Assembly (NCBI GenBank): GCA_025200525.1
Contig: CM045761.1
Coordinates: 135,844,223-135,908,222, forward strand
Reading direction: 5' to 3'
DNA: 64,000 nucleotides
DNA from: Camellia lanceoleosa
Lineage: Eukaryota; Streptophyta; Magnoliopsida; Ericales; Theaceae
The translations under genes and the position numbers were made by a program. Shown here in pieces: positions 1 through 10,985 of the stretch. The notes below the pieces were generated by a model. That model was given only the letters and a program-made list of their open reading frames with translations, was not told the origin of the DNA and searched no databases. Positions within the stretch are counted from its first letter, which is position 1. Every line of letters starts with the position of its first letter.

Positions 1-365
1 CATTTTGTTCAGAAGTGTATGGTGCAGTGGTTTCATGAATTATGCCATTTGGTTCACATATCAATATAAGTTAATTGCTATCATATTCCTCTCCCTGATC
101 AAATCTAACTCTTTTAATTTTCCTATCTAGCTGGTTTTCAACTTCGGCCTTGTATTTCTGAAAATGCTTAGTTGCTTCATCTTTATTTCTTAACAAATAT
201 AGTGAATCTAGAACAGTCATCTACAAAGGTTAGGTAGTATTTTTTACCTCATCAGCTCATATAATTTTTAAAGTCCCCCAAGTCACTATGTATAAGCTCT
301 AGGACTTTTGAATTCCTTTCTACAGATTTAAAAGGTTTCTTGGTAAATTTAGCTTCTACGCAGGT
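1..365 (-). pseudogene. Ty1/copia integrase core fragment
   Basis: Read on the minus strand, this continues the copia polyprotein downstream of the pre-integrase domain. The reading is broken, but it contains a run like D-Q-G-E-E-Y (second catalytic Asp region of the copia integrase) followed by the conserved stretch around GIIHETTAPYTSEQN near the window edge. Integrase would insert element cDNA into the host genome. At least one in-frame stop sits just after the DQGEEY region, so it is dead. The element is cut by the window edge, so RT and the 3' LTR are not visible. Confidence 0.6.
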
Positions 366-869
366 TTAACACTTGGATGTGTCACAGTTTTTAAAATCTA
401 GAATTAAATTTAATTGTCTCATTCTTTTAACCAATGCATAATTTATGTGCCCTAATCTAGCATGCCACAAATCAATAGACTCAACAATATAAGCAAAGAA
501 AATACTAGCTTTATTAGCATTTTTAGAGACAACATCCAGCACAAATAAACCCCCATTATAGTATCCCTTTCCCTCAATATCCCCATTAAGAGTTAGCACA
601 AGTTTATTAGAATCAAACACTAATTTAATACCAGCCTTGTTAAGAAGGGATCTAGAAATTAAATTTCTATGCATGTTCAGTACATGAAAAGTGTCATTTA
701 GGGCAAGAGTTTTACTGTAAGTGAGTTTAAGTAGAAATTTTTCCTTACCAACCACGCGAGCTGTGCTAGTATTTCCCATGTAAACATGTTCACCATCACC
801 AACAAACTCATATGTAGCAAATATATTTCTATTGCTACAAATATGGCCAATAGTCCCAGTGTTTACCAC
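366..869 (-). pseudogene. Ty1/copia protease end and GAG-pre-integrase domain
   Basis: A 167-codon open stretch on the minus strand. The N-terminus reads VNTGTIGHICSNRNIF, which lines up with the copia aspartic protease site (normally D-S-G-A-T-x-H-I/M); the catalytic Asp is replaced by Asn, so the protease should be inactive. Near the C-terminus WHARLGHINYALVKRM is the signature of the GAG-pre-integrase zinc domain, followed by C-x4-C residues. In a live element this joins protease to integrase. It belongs to the same polyprotein as the gag pieces at 985-1707 and 13304-13433. The lost Asp and broken flanks point to an old copy. Confidence 0.8.
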
Positions 870-984
870 TTATTCAACCATTTTACCAACAAGATTTGCT
901 TCAAACACAACCATTGTTATTATTTCAGTTTCAGTCAAGCTCCATTGTGGTTTCTGTTGGTGAGGTTCCTTGCCTTTGTGGTTG

Positions 985-1707
985 TTGCATTTTGAAGCAT
1001 GATGACCAATCTTACCACACATGAAGCAAGATCCTCTCTTTTTCTTGAAAACTCCATTAGGTTTTTTTTTTTTTTTTTTTCAAATGATTGTTATGGTTGT
1101 GATTATTGTGGTGGTGGTTGTGATTGTTGTGATCATTGTTGTTGTTCTTCATCAAATATTTTTTTGTTGAAGTTCCTCCCAGAATGTGAATGATGGTGAT
1201 TATGTTGTTTTGCTACATTTTTCACCTCCACCACATTTGATTTTGATGTGAATTCATGAGCATATTTACTTCTCTCTTTCATCCAGTTGGATTCTTCAAT
1301 GCAAATGTGAACAATAACTTCTTCCAAACTGAGGTCTTTTTTCTTGTGCTTGAGAGAAGTTTTGTAATCCTTCCAAGATGGTGGCAATTTTTTGGTGAGT
1401 GTTGTAGCATGAAAGGTGTCATCTAACTTCATTCCTTCGGCCACAATGTCATGGGCTATATTCTGGTATTCATGAATTTGATCCATGACAGATTTCATCA
1501 TTCATCGTGAAGTCTAAAAATTTTCTCACCACGTACGTCTTTGTTCCTGCATCTTTTGTTGAATATTTTCTTTTCAAAAATTCCCAAATCTCTTGAGCAA
1601 ATTTGTAACCACAATATATATCAAACAGAGACTTGGAAAGAAAATTCAGAACATGACCATGACAGATTTTGTTATCTTTTTCATACAAACGAATAGATTC
1701 ACTATAA
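985..1707 (-). pseudogene. Ty1/copia gag, C-terminal part (interrupted by Tat insertion)
   Basis: Minus-strand pieces encode a copia-type gag (UBN2 family): an alpha-helical capsid segment (FAQEIWEFLKRKYS, then LPPSWKDYKTSLKHKKKDLS) followed by a CX2CX4HX4C zinc knuckle (CFMCGKIGHHASKC, around 988-1030). Two frame changes are seen: one near 1490-1500, where two overlapping open stretches meet, and one at the T-run 1061-1080. The N-terminal part is not here but at 13304-13433, beyond the 11.6-kb Tat element. Gag would form the cytoplasmic particle. Confidence 0.8.
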
Positions 1708-1712
1708 GCTGG

Positions 1713-2475
1713 TGTACGGGGAGCAAATATTCTGGCAAGCCCGTACCCCTTTCTTCCAAGCTCCGCTTCTGTCCGATCACCTAAAAGCACAACGGCGGTG
1801 AGCTACCCGGCGGTGTGTGGCCGGAAAACCCCTCTGACGATCAAGTTAGCACACACCTAGGGATAGAGAGAGAGAGATGAGAGTGTTTGAGTGTAAGAAT
1901 TTCCTTACAAAGTGTTCATCGTGCCCCGCATGGGGGGCGCAGACACGCTTATATACCCTTCTGCGTCCCAAACCTGCTCCCAATGGTCTCTCAACACGTG
2001 GCTCTACTATCCCCTCCGTCAGCACAAATCCTGCTGAGCATCACCTAATCTCAACTGCCCGCTGGCTCTTCTAGAGCTCGGCAGCCGAGCTACACCATCT
2101 TGTCCGCCAACGGCCGTGCTGTGCTTCATGTCCAAGCACTCCACTAGCTAAGCTCAACGAGGACCAGGCTAGGCAATACCTCGGCAAAGCCAAGCCCAGG
2201 ACAGCTCGTGCTTGGCTGTGGTCGGCCTTCCTACCGAGCAATCGGGTACCTCGGCTGACCACGCCTTTTCGGGCGCCGGTCACTTAACTTGACTGGATTC
2301 GCTTCCGCCAAACATGTAGCTCGGTCGAACCGGGCGCTACCTTAACTGAGCAACTTCTTTCCAAACTGGGCCGCACATCCTTGGCCCAACACTTGACCGA
2401 CCCAAATCTATTCGGCAAAACTTTGTCCGGCCCAAATCTGTCCGGCCCAGTACTAGCTAATCAATTTCCCTCTCA
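1713..2475 (-). repeat. Tat element 1, 3' LTR
   Basis: 763-bp direct repeat partner of 12584-13298. It carries about 50 bp (near 2165-2215) that is missing from the other LTR. Over the first 165 aligned bases I count 7 substitutions, mostly transitions, so the insertion is not recent. Termini are TG...CA. Confidence 0.93.
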
Positions 2476-2492
2476 ATTGCCCCTTAATTCCG
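2476..2492 (-). other. Polypurine-tract-like site of Tat element 1
   Basis: Read on the minus strand the bases just before the 3' LTR are AATTAAGGGGCAAT, a short purine-rich stretch in the position of the plus-strand primer for reverse transcription. It is imperfect, so the call is positional. Confidence 0.45.
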
Positions 2493-3455
2493 TCTGCTAA
2501 AGCGTGACTGGGATTACCTATTTTGACCGAGGTAGCACCTCCTCGGTACTTAGCTTACTAATCGGTAACCGGGCTAGTTGACATGCCTGCCTTCGAACTT
2601 GCCCGGTGGATTCCTCGGTTAATGCCCCATTTGACCTGGCTGCATTTTCGTCTTGCTCGGCCGACGCCTCACCTGCTCCCCGTCTCTTCAACTCTGACGC
2701 TGCCATTAATGGGGGCACGTGGCGTCCTCCCATTGGTCCTCGAGCAGCCAACCAGCCATCACATGAAATTCGAATTTGGGTGGCATTTGGGGCTATAAAC
2801 GTGCCCCCTCTCTTTTCGATTCGTCTCTACTGATCCCCTCGCACCTCAAACCATTACAGAGCTCCAGCCCCTCCTGTTTCTTGCCAACGCTGAGTTCGTG
2901 CTTGAAGAAGAAGACACTGCCCTATGCTCGTAAGTCCTCAAACTTCTCTCTTGTTGTCATTTCCTTTGATATTTCACACATTAGGGCAATAAAACATAGT
3001 TTATGGGACATTAGGCGTCAAAAACATCCTAAACCTCCAAATGTTCATGGTGTTCTTCATTTTTCCTGAAGAACACTGAAGAACTGGGGCGGACCGGGCT
3101 CCTGTCCTTCAGTCGATCCAAAAAACCACCCTGACCGAGCAAAAAACATGTTTGTCTTGAACTCAGCAAAAACCAAGATAGCAAAAGGACTTGGTCGCTC
3201 AACCGGGCTTATATCTGGTCCGCTTGGGCGACCGAGCTCCTTAGTAAGCTTAGACAACCGAGGTGGTTTGGCACTCTTGATGACCGAGCTAAAGACAAGC
3301 TCACTTCGCGTGACCGCGCTCACACTTACACTTGCCATCCTTTTCCTGCAGAGTCCAAGGGGACCATTGACCACTTCTGAGGCTCTCAAGACCGAGCAAC
3401 AACCAATTATCACAGTGCCAAACCCCTCAGCCGAGCTACCCTAGGCCAGCCACAA

Positions 3456-5399
3456 ATGGGGAAATTCCACTTCCTAGTGGACACTCCGGCCATTGGCTGC
3501 GTTCGAGAGAATCTGACATCGACCGGCGTCCATCTCGAATCGGTAGAAGAAGACAACACCACAGGCGGACTAGACCAATGCCCTTTCATCGTGCTGTCAA
3601 TCGTAGAAGGAGGCCTCCACTTCCCGGTCAATTCTCTGATGACCGAGTTTCTGCGCCGGACTAGGCTTGCACCTACCCAAGTGTCCACCAACACCTACCG
3701 GATAATAAACGACGTGCACGAGCTAAACAACCGGCTAGGCATAAGCTTAGGTTTAGCCGAGATCCTGCGTCAATATACCTTAGGGCACACTAGCGATGGC
3801 CTCGCCTACTATCTCAAGATTAGGCCGGGCAGAGAAAAAATTGTGACCGGCACACCAGACAAGGACCTATACGACGATGACTTCTTCTGGGTGTCTGGCA
3901 ATTATGAGACAGCCGCAGTACCGGGCTGGATCATAAGCAAAAATTTCAGTAGTACATGTAAGTCGCGCAAACTTCCGCGGTTAGCCTACACTCTTCATTT
4001 TTCTGTACTTAACCATTTTTCTTATTTCTTTTGCAGCAATTCAAGCCTTGCAAGCCAACTACCAATTCCCCAACGTAGAAGCAATAAGGACCGCCCTCCG
4101 CTACCGAAATCGAGATTGCAACCAATTGCTCGGCTACACCCCAACGTACAGATACTCAGCTCCCCGCCGGAGTAAAGTTACAGACTTTCTCCGCGCTCCA
4201 TCACCTCCTCCAGATCCAACTTTGCCAGATGTTCCACTTATCCGGTTGATAGAAGAGCAAGAGATGGCCAAACGAAGCCGAATCAAAAACCTGCTCACCG
4301 CCACTTCAGCCGAGATACCGAGCGTAGTCACCCGCTCACCAGCCGCCGGTCAATCAAGCGGCGCCGTGGTCACCCTGGCTTCTCAAGCAGGCAGGCAATC
4401 TAGCAAGGAACCTGCTCCACGCCGGGCTGGTAAAAGAGCTCGCGCGGATCCGTCAGCCGAGCTTGTGGCCGAGCTTACCACCGAGCAACCAACTGCCACG
4501 GTTGATCTAGTACCGCCGATCGACCGACCGAAACACACCGGGACAAGACATCCCGGCGACGGCTTCGATCAAGGGCGATAAAGAGCACTTGCTCGCTTAC
4601 GATCTCTCCAAAGCACTTCTTCTACCGAGCGATGTGGTCGGCAGCGACTACGTCCCTGACACTCGGTTGGTGAAGTCATCTGTCAAGTCCATGGCCAGGG
4701 TAAGTCTCAATCTGCCTCTGAAATTTTCACAAGTGTTTGCCCGGTTCCTTCACTAATCAACTTTCACTTCTTGCAAGCCATTCAGAAGCAGCACCTGGTG
4801 ATGGAGTGCATACATAGACTTAGGCAAAAGGCAAATGACACAGCCAGCCAAGTCCAGAGCCTCCAAACCGAGCTTGGCCGAGCAAAGTCCTCGCTCGAAA
4901 TAGCCAACACCGACAACAACCGGTTGCTCGGCCAACTCGATGCAGCCGAGAAAAAGCGGGACGAGCTCCAGGCCGAGCTGGACGCTCTCAAGAAGTCGCG
5001 GAAGAGAGACTGCCGAGATGCTAACAATGCCGGTTTCAACGAAGTTGATGAGAGCTACAAGAAGCAAGTCTTTGCAACCCAAGACATCTACTTCAAAGCT
5101 GGCTGGAAATCTGCCTACGAGCATCTCGGTCAGGGCTCTGACACCAACGTATTTGCCAATCCGCCTCTTGCTTCCCTACCGGCCTACCTTGTGCCATACG
5201 CCAACGACGTCTTTAGCGCGTTGCAGGCTGAGGCCGAGGAAGGGCTTGAAGAAGGAGATGCCGAGATGGATACCGAGGCAGATGATAACGAGGTGCAGGA
5301 GCAGCCCAGCCGTGGCGAGCCCGGTGGTTAAGAAAAAAGCCCAACCATCAACATAGAGGCCACCGAGGACGAGTTCACCAACCTCTCACCCTTGGTTTA
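3456..5399 (+). pseudogene. Antisense extra gene of Tat element 1 (Transposase_28-type domain plus coiled coil), spliced
   Basis: Exon 1 (3456-3957) starts MGKFHFLVDTPA and encodes the globular domain that Pfam calls Transposase_28 (putative gypsy-type transposon protein). It includes LHFPVNSLMTEFLRR, LAPTQVSTNTYRI and FFWVSGNYE. Intron 1 is 3958-4036 (GTAAGT...TTTTGCAG) and joins the frame exactly. Exon 2 (4037-4699) is proline- and basic-rich and shifts frame once between about 4480 and 4568. Intron 2 begins GTAAGT at 4700, but its acceptor reads CAA|GCC at 4776, where element 2 has CAG|GCC. Exon 3 (4777 on) encodes a long heptad coiled coil and an acidic tail; the frame appears to slip again near the end. 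Such genes are known in Tat elements; their function is unknown. The frameshift and lost acceptor suggest it no longer makes the full protein. Confidence 0.8.
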
Positions 5400-5579
5400 G
5401 TTTTCTTTTTTCTCTTTTTGCTTTTCTGATGTAACCGGGCTAAGTTCCCCACCTTTTGTACTTATGTTTCTATCAATGAAAAGCTTTAATTTCGTCAAGT
5501 GTTTGCACGGTCGCCATCAATTCATTTTTCAGCAAAATATCTCGGTATAAATCACAAAATTGAACATAACACCAAAATT

Positions 5580-6145
5580 GAACTCACCAACTTTTTCAAC
5601 CGAAATACTCATCTCGGTTGGATCACCTAAGTCGAACAAGACACCAATTCTTTCAACCGGAGTACAGCGTCTTGGTTTGGAATAACTAAGTTCGAACAAA
5701 TCACCGATTTCTTCAACCGGAATACCCATCTCGGTGGAAGAGCAAAGTCGAACAAATCACCAACTTCTTCAACTGGAACAAATCATCTCAGTTGGGATTT
5801 CCTAAGTTGGACAAAACACCAACTTCTTCAACCGGAACAATTCATCTTGGTTGGGAATCCTAAGTTGGACAAAATACCAACTCTTTCAACTGGAGTAAAG
5901 CATCTCGGTTGGGAATCCTAAGTTGGACAAAACACCAACTCTTTCAACCGGAGTAAAGCATCTCGGTTGGGAATCCTAAGTTGAACAAAACACCAACTCT
6001 TCCAACCGGAACATCCGTCACAGCAGTAAATCATAAGTTGAACAAATCATCAACTCGTCCAACCGGAGTAAATCATCTCGGTTGAGAATCTTAATTTGGA
6101 CAAAACACCAACTCTTTCAACCGGAGTAAATCATCTCGGTTTTAA
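5580..6145. repeat. 58-bp tandem array in Tat element 1
   Basis: About ten head-to-tail copies of a 56-59-bp unit. Each contains a core like CTTTCAACCGGAGTAAA, then CATCTCGGTTGGGAATCC, then AAGTTGGACAAAACACC. Copies in the middle (5820-5990) are nearly identical and the outer ones more diverged. The array lies between the end of the antisense gene and the end of integrase, in the untranslated region upstream of the element's 3' LTR. Confidence 0.95.
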
Positions 6146-6204
6146 CAGCTAAACAGCAATCTAAGTGTTAAAACAAAGTCACTTCTATATATTGACAAAA
6201 AGAA

Positions 6205-7185
6205 TTACATTCTGAAGTGCAAGCCAAAAAATTCCTTTGCACAAAAAGGAAAGCTAAAGCTAGAAATAATACAGTTTGAGGTTGGCCGCATTACATGGCC
6301 GGGAATTGTTCTTCCCTCCAGATCCTCCAAGTGGTAAGCCCCCTTGCCCGCCAGACCGGTGATCTTGTAGGGTCCTTCCCAATTTGTCCCTAGTTTGCCC
6401 TCACCTGGCACTAGGGTGTTGCCCATAACTTTCCTCAAAACCCAATCACCAACTTTAAACGGTCTGGGGTGCACCGTTTTATTGTACTTCCTTGAGAGCT
6501 CTTGTTGGTAAGCGGCCACGTAGATGAGGGCCTTCTCCCGACACTCTTCCACTAGGTCTAGTTCCAAGGCAATAGCTTCAGCGTTCAGCTCGGGCTCAAA
6601 ACTTTCACTTCTTAGGGTGGGCATGCCAACTTCCAAAGGTATGACCGCCTCCATGCCATAAGCCAAAGCAAATAGAGTTTCCCCGGTAGATCATCGCGGG
6701 GTTATTCGGTATGCCCAAAGGATGCTGGGTAGTTCCTCAGCCCATTTTCCCTTTGCCTTCTCCAGCCGTTTCTTCAGCCCATCCAGAATAGTCTTGTTTG
6801 ACGCTTTGGCTTGACCATTGGACTGCGGGTAAGCCGGAGTGGAGTTGTAGAATTCAATCTTCAGATCTTCACAAAATCCTCTGAATAGGCGTCTAACAAA
6901 CTGGGTGCCGTTATCAGAGATTAAAATTTTGGGGACGCCAAACCGCGTGACCACATTCTGCCAGACAAACCGCTTCACGTCTTTCTCTTTGATTGTTGCC
7001 AAGGGCTCGGCTTCAACCCATTTGGTGAAGTAATCTGTGGCCGCGATGAAGAATTTTCGGTTGCCTGGCGCGGTTGGGAGTGGCCCCACTATATCTAGCC
7101 CCCACATGGCAAAGGGCCAAGGAATGGTGAGAGAAAGAAGTTCCCTGGCCGGCTAGTGGATTTGATGGGTGAATTTCTGGCATTT
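6205..7185 (-). pseudogene. Tat element 1 integrase
   Basis: Continues the pol frame. The catalytic core has the first Asp in MWGLDIVGPL, the second in LISDNGTQF and, exactly 35 residues later, Lys in place of the catalytic Glu (codon at 6805-6807, in SNGQAKASNK). The C-terminal part contains MAYGMEAVIPLEV and the chain YKITGLAGKGAYHLEDLEG, typical of Tat integrases. In-frame TAG codons lie at 7186-7188 and 7153-7155, and a TGA at 6691-6693; the frame itself is unbroken. The N-terminal zinc-binding part lies upstream in the 7186-7605 stretch. The lost Glu alone should abolish strand transfer. No chromodomain is seen, as expected for Tat. Confidence 0.92.
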
Positions 7186-9939
7186 CTAGCACTTGCGGAC
7201 ATATTTCTGTGCGTCGGCCTGCATGCATGGCCACCAGTATCCCTGCGAAATAGCTCGGTAGGCCAAGGACCTACCCCCTATATGGCTACCACAGATGCCT
7301 TCGTGAATTTCGTACAAGAAGGCCTCCACACTACTCGGGTGCACGCACTTCAAATAAGGACTGGTGAAGGACTTTTTATATAACGCCCCAGATGGAGAGA
7401 GCCAAAACCGCTCTGACTTCACCCGGACTTTGTGCGCTTCCTTCTTGTCGGCTAGCAGAGTCCGGTCTCTGAGAAACAGGATTATGGGGTCCATCCAAGA
7501 AGGACCTAGCGCGGTGCAGAGTACATCCGTCTGCCCGGCTTCCTCAATACTTGGCCGTGGAAGGAATTCAGTTAACAGGGGGTTAGGAGACGTACAATCT
7601 ACCATTGAAGCAAGGCCGGCCAGCTCATCTACTCGGTTGTTTTCTTCACGGCCAATCTGTTGAACTCAGATTGCCTGAAACTGCTTGATGTGTTCTCTGA
7701 CCAGAGCTTGGTACTTGGCCATTCTGTCATCCTTTGCGTCATAAAGCCCAGAGACCTGGTTAACCACAAGCTGGGAATCACTGTACACCATTAGCTCGGA
7801 AGCCTTCATCTGAAGAGCGCTTTTGAGTCCGGCCAAAAGTGCTTCGTACTCAGCCTCGTTGTTAGATGCTGGGAAGCCAAGGGTGATAGAATGTTCAATG
7901 GTGAGGCCATCCGGTGTGATAAGAACAATTCCTAGCCCGGCACCGTGACGATTCGACGCTCCATCAACGAAAAGTTTCCACATCTCCCCTACAAAGAGTT
8001 TCCAACAGTCTGAAGGGTCCTGAGAATTTCGAAGGGTGATGGGACCGCGGTTGCTCGGCTGTCCGGTTTCTAGTTCTGCACTGATTGGTTCCGCCCCAGC
8101 TCCCCTTGGTGATTCGGCACCGGACTCAGCTAGTTGATCTGCGATGCTCAAGTCCGTAGGTGAATCACCAGGTTGCGGTATTGTGCCGGCCACAAATTCT
8201 GTGCTGGGTAGGTCCATTTCTTCCCCCCTTGGTGATGCGGTACCGGACAGAGTAGGTTGGGCAATAACACTCGACTCTGTCATCGCGTCACCGGTCGGTG
8301 GAATTCTACAAAGTGAGGGTAATTCGGTGGGGCGCGCAAATTCCGCGTCGCCAACTCCACCAAGTTGTTTCTCGGTCATGCTTGCATTCTCTTCATCCGC
8401 CGCGGCAATATCGACCGGGCACACCGGATGAGTTCCAGGTGAGAATTCTGCAACGAAATCGGCCAAAGCCTGGGCCTTGATGGCTGTGCGCGGCTGGAAC
8501 TTCACATCAAATTGTCCCAATTCGACTGTCCACTTGAGAATTCGGCCAGAGAAGTCCACCCATTCAAACAAAGCCTTAAGAGGAAACTCGGTCAGTACGA
8601 TGATGGTATGGGCGTGGAAATAGTGCGCCAACTTCCTTGAAGCCATCATCAATGCCAACGCAAGCTTTTCCAATGGCAAGTACCTCGTCTCTGCCGGTAG
8701 CAAGGTTTTACTGACGTAAAAGATTGGGAGGTGCTTAATTCCTTCAGCACGGACTAGCACCGCACTTACTGCATGTTGCGAGACGGCAAGGTAGAGATAG
8801 AGTTCCTCGCCTGGCTGAGGTTTAACCAATAGTGGCAGAGAAGACAGATATTCCTTGAGCTCGGCCAAAGATCGGTCACACTCTTCATCCCACGAGAACT
8901 TTGATTTCAATGCCTGAAAGAATGGACGGCAGCGATTTGATGACCGGCTTATGAATCGATTAAGCGCGGCGGGCATTCCGGCCAGATGTTGCACGTCCTT
9001 TGCCGAGCTGGGTTGCTTCAACTCCTGCACGGCTCTGATCTGAGTAGGGTTTGCTTCGATGCCTCGGTTTGTGACTAGGAATCCCAAAAAATTTCCGGAT
9101 CCCACGCCAAAGGCACACTTTGACGCATTCAGGCGCAGCTTGTGCTTCTTGAGAATGGCAAACATCTCGGCCAAGTCGGACAAGTGGTCTGCTTCGTGTC
9201 GGCTTTTAACCACCATATCATCGATGTAAGCCTCCATTGTCCGGCCAAGCATAGGAGCAAACATTTTGGTCACCATTCTCTGAAAGGTTGCCCCGGCGTT
9301 CTTTAAACCAAAAGGCATGACTCAGTAACAGAAGAGTCCCCTTGGAGTCGTGAAGGAGGTAATCTCTTGGTCGGGCCCATGCATGGCAATTTGATGGTAG
9401 CCGCGATAGGCGTCCAGGAAACTGAGCCTGTTATGTCCAGCTGTTAAGTCCACAAGCTGGTCAATTCGCGGCAAAGGGAAGCTATCTTTGGGACAAGCTC
9501 GGTTGACTGTCTTATAGTCGACACAAACTCGCCACTTCCCATTCTTTTTGGGCACTACAACTGTGTTGGAAATCCACCGAGGGTACTGCACTTCCTGAAT
9601 TGCTCGCGCCTCAAGAAAGTTCTTTACTTCCTCCGCAACTACCTCGGCGTGATGCAACGCCGATCTTCTTGTTCGCTGTATAACTGGCTTCGCTCCGGGG
9701 AAGACATTGAGGTGATGGCAGATGAAACTTGGATCGAGGCCGGGCATGTCATAAGGCGACCATGTGAAGACTTTGATGTTGGCCATCAAAAACTCAACCA
9801 TCTCGGTCCTTTCTTGGGCAGTATGGCTGGAACCAAGCAGGAAGAACTTATCCGGCCGATCCATATCAATTCGCACCTCAACCAAGTCTTCCACAGCTTT
9901 GTCCTCCGCCTTAGTGCCCACATCCTCCAGGACTCCCTA
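7186..9939 (-). pseudogene. Tat element 1 reverse transcriptase, RNase H and second (archaeal-type) RNase H
   Basis: The domains read in one frame from 9936 downwards. RT comes first: KKNGKWRVCVDY, the first catalytic Asp in LSFLDAYRGY, then [12 protein letters not shown] and the YIDD box at about 9225-9214. The ordinary RNase H follows ([17 protein letters not shown]) and lacks the usual catalytic Asp. After a 130-residue variable linker comes a complete archaeal-type RNase [29 protein letters not shown] and [14 protein letters not shown] supply the D-E-D residues. TGA stops at 9322-9324 and 7666-7668 interrupt an otherwise open frame. The stretch ends in the integrase zinc-binding region. 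RT copies element RNA into cDNA; in Tat elements the second RNase H is thought to replace the degenerate first one. Confidence 0.93.
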
Positions 9940-10985
9940 GTCTTCCGGTCCTTCAATCATTTGAACGAAGCCTTTAGCAGCCTGGCTCCCATTTACTGCG
10001 ACGAAGCACTGCTTCGACATGACTTGATCTCCCCAGATCTCCTCGATTGCCCCTATAGCCGAGGGGAATCTCATCACTTGATGGTAGGTCGACGCTACAG
10101 CTTGCATAGCGTGAAGCCATCCCCTTCTAAGGATCAGGTTGTAAGTCGAAGGAACTTGTAACACCCAAAACTCCACTTGCTCGACTACGGATCCCGCTTT
10201 GACCGGCAGGATGATCTTCCCCAAAGGCCACTCCGGTTGTGAGTTGAAACCAACCAGTGGCGAAGTTGCCGGAGCCAGGTCCATCTCTCGGAGCTTCAGC
10301 TGCTTGAACGCGTCATAATACATGATCTCGACCGAGCTTCCCTGATCGATCAAGATCCGTTTGACATCAAATTCTTTGACGCGGAGTGTTACTACTAGGG
10401 CGTCGTTGTGCGGCGTCTGGATACGCTCTAGATCCCTGGAGGTGAAACTAATCACATCTTTCTCCTCAGTCTTCCCCCTCTTGATGGCAGGCTGTACCGA
10501 CAAAACCTCCCTCATATGTTCTGCCTTCTTGATCATACCCCGGAGTTCGCAAACTCGCTCCGGCTCTATTATGCCGTGGATGACATTGATAACTCCTTGT
10601 GGTGGCGCATCTCGGTCGTCCTGTCCCCTGGGATCGACCGGAGCCTGATTCGCCTTTACGCCCCCATCAATGTAAAGGTCTAGGTGCCCGGCCGCGACCA
10701 GCTCTTCCAAGTGTTGCCTCAAAGGCAAACAATCCTCAGTCCGGTGGCCTCGCTCCCGGTGGAATGTGCAACGATACCGCGGATTATAGCCCTTCTGTCC
10801 ATCGCCCAACTTAGCAGGAAACCGGACATACTCCTCGTCTCGGATTTCACTAAGTATGCGATAGATTGGAATCTTGAAGACCGTGGTTATGCCAGTCCTT
10901 GCCTTCAACCTTCTGTTTGCATCCGCTACATCATCTCGGGGGTAGTCATCCCGGTCACTCCGACGTCCTCTACCCCGGTTCTACG
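9937..10985 (-). pseudogene. Tat element 1 gag zinc finger and aspartic protease
   Basis: In the pol frame this begins after the frameshift near 10980. It contains a zinc-knuckle variant C-X2-H-X4-H-X4-C (CTFHRERGHRTEDC, around 10773-10730), where His replaces the second Cys as usual in Tat gag. A retropepsin-like site follows: HNDALVVTLRV, then RILIDQGSSVEIMYYDAF with the catalytic Asp present. The protease would cut the gag-pol polyprotein inside the particle. A TAG at 9937-9939 separates it from RT in the same frame. Confidence 0.85.

Noticed and set aside
2518..3444. Open frames on both strands between the Tat 3' LTR and the antisense gene
   Set aside because: No similarity to any domain; the corresponding stretch in Tat element 2 does not keep them.
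5580..6145. CRISPR-like regular repeats
   Set aside because: Units abut without unique spacers, lie in a plant retrotransposon and have no cas genes; it is a tandem array.
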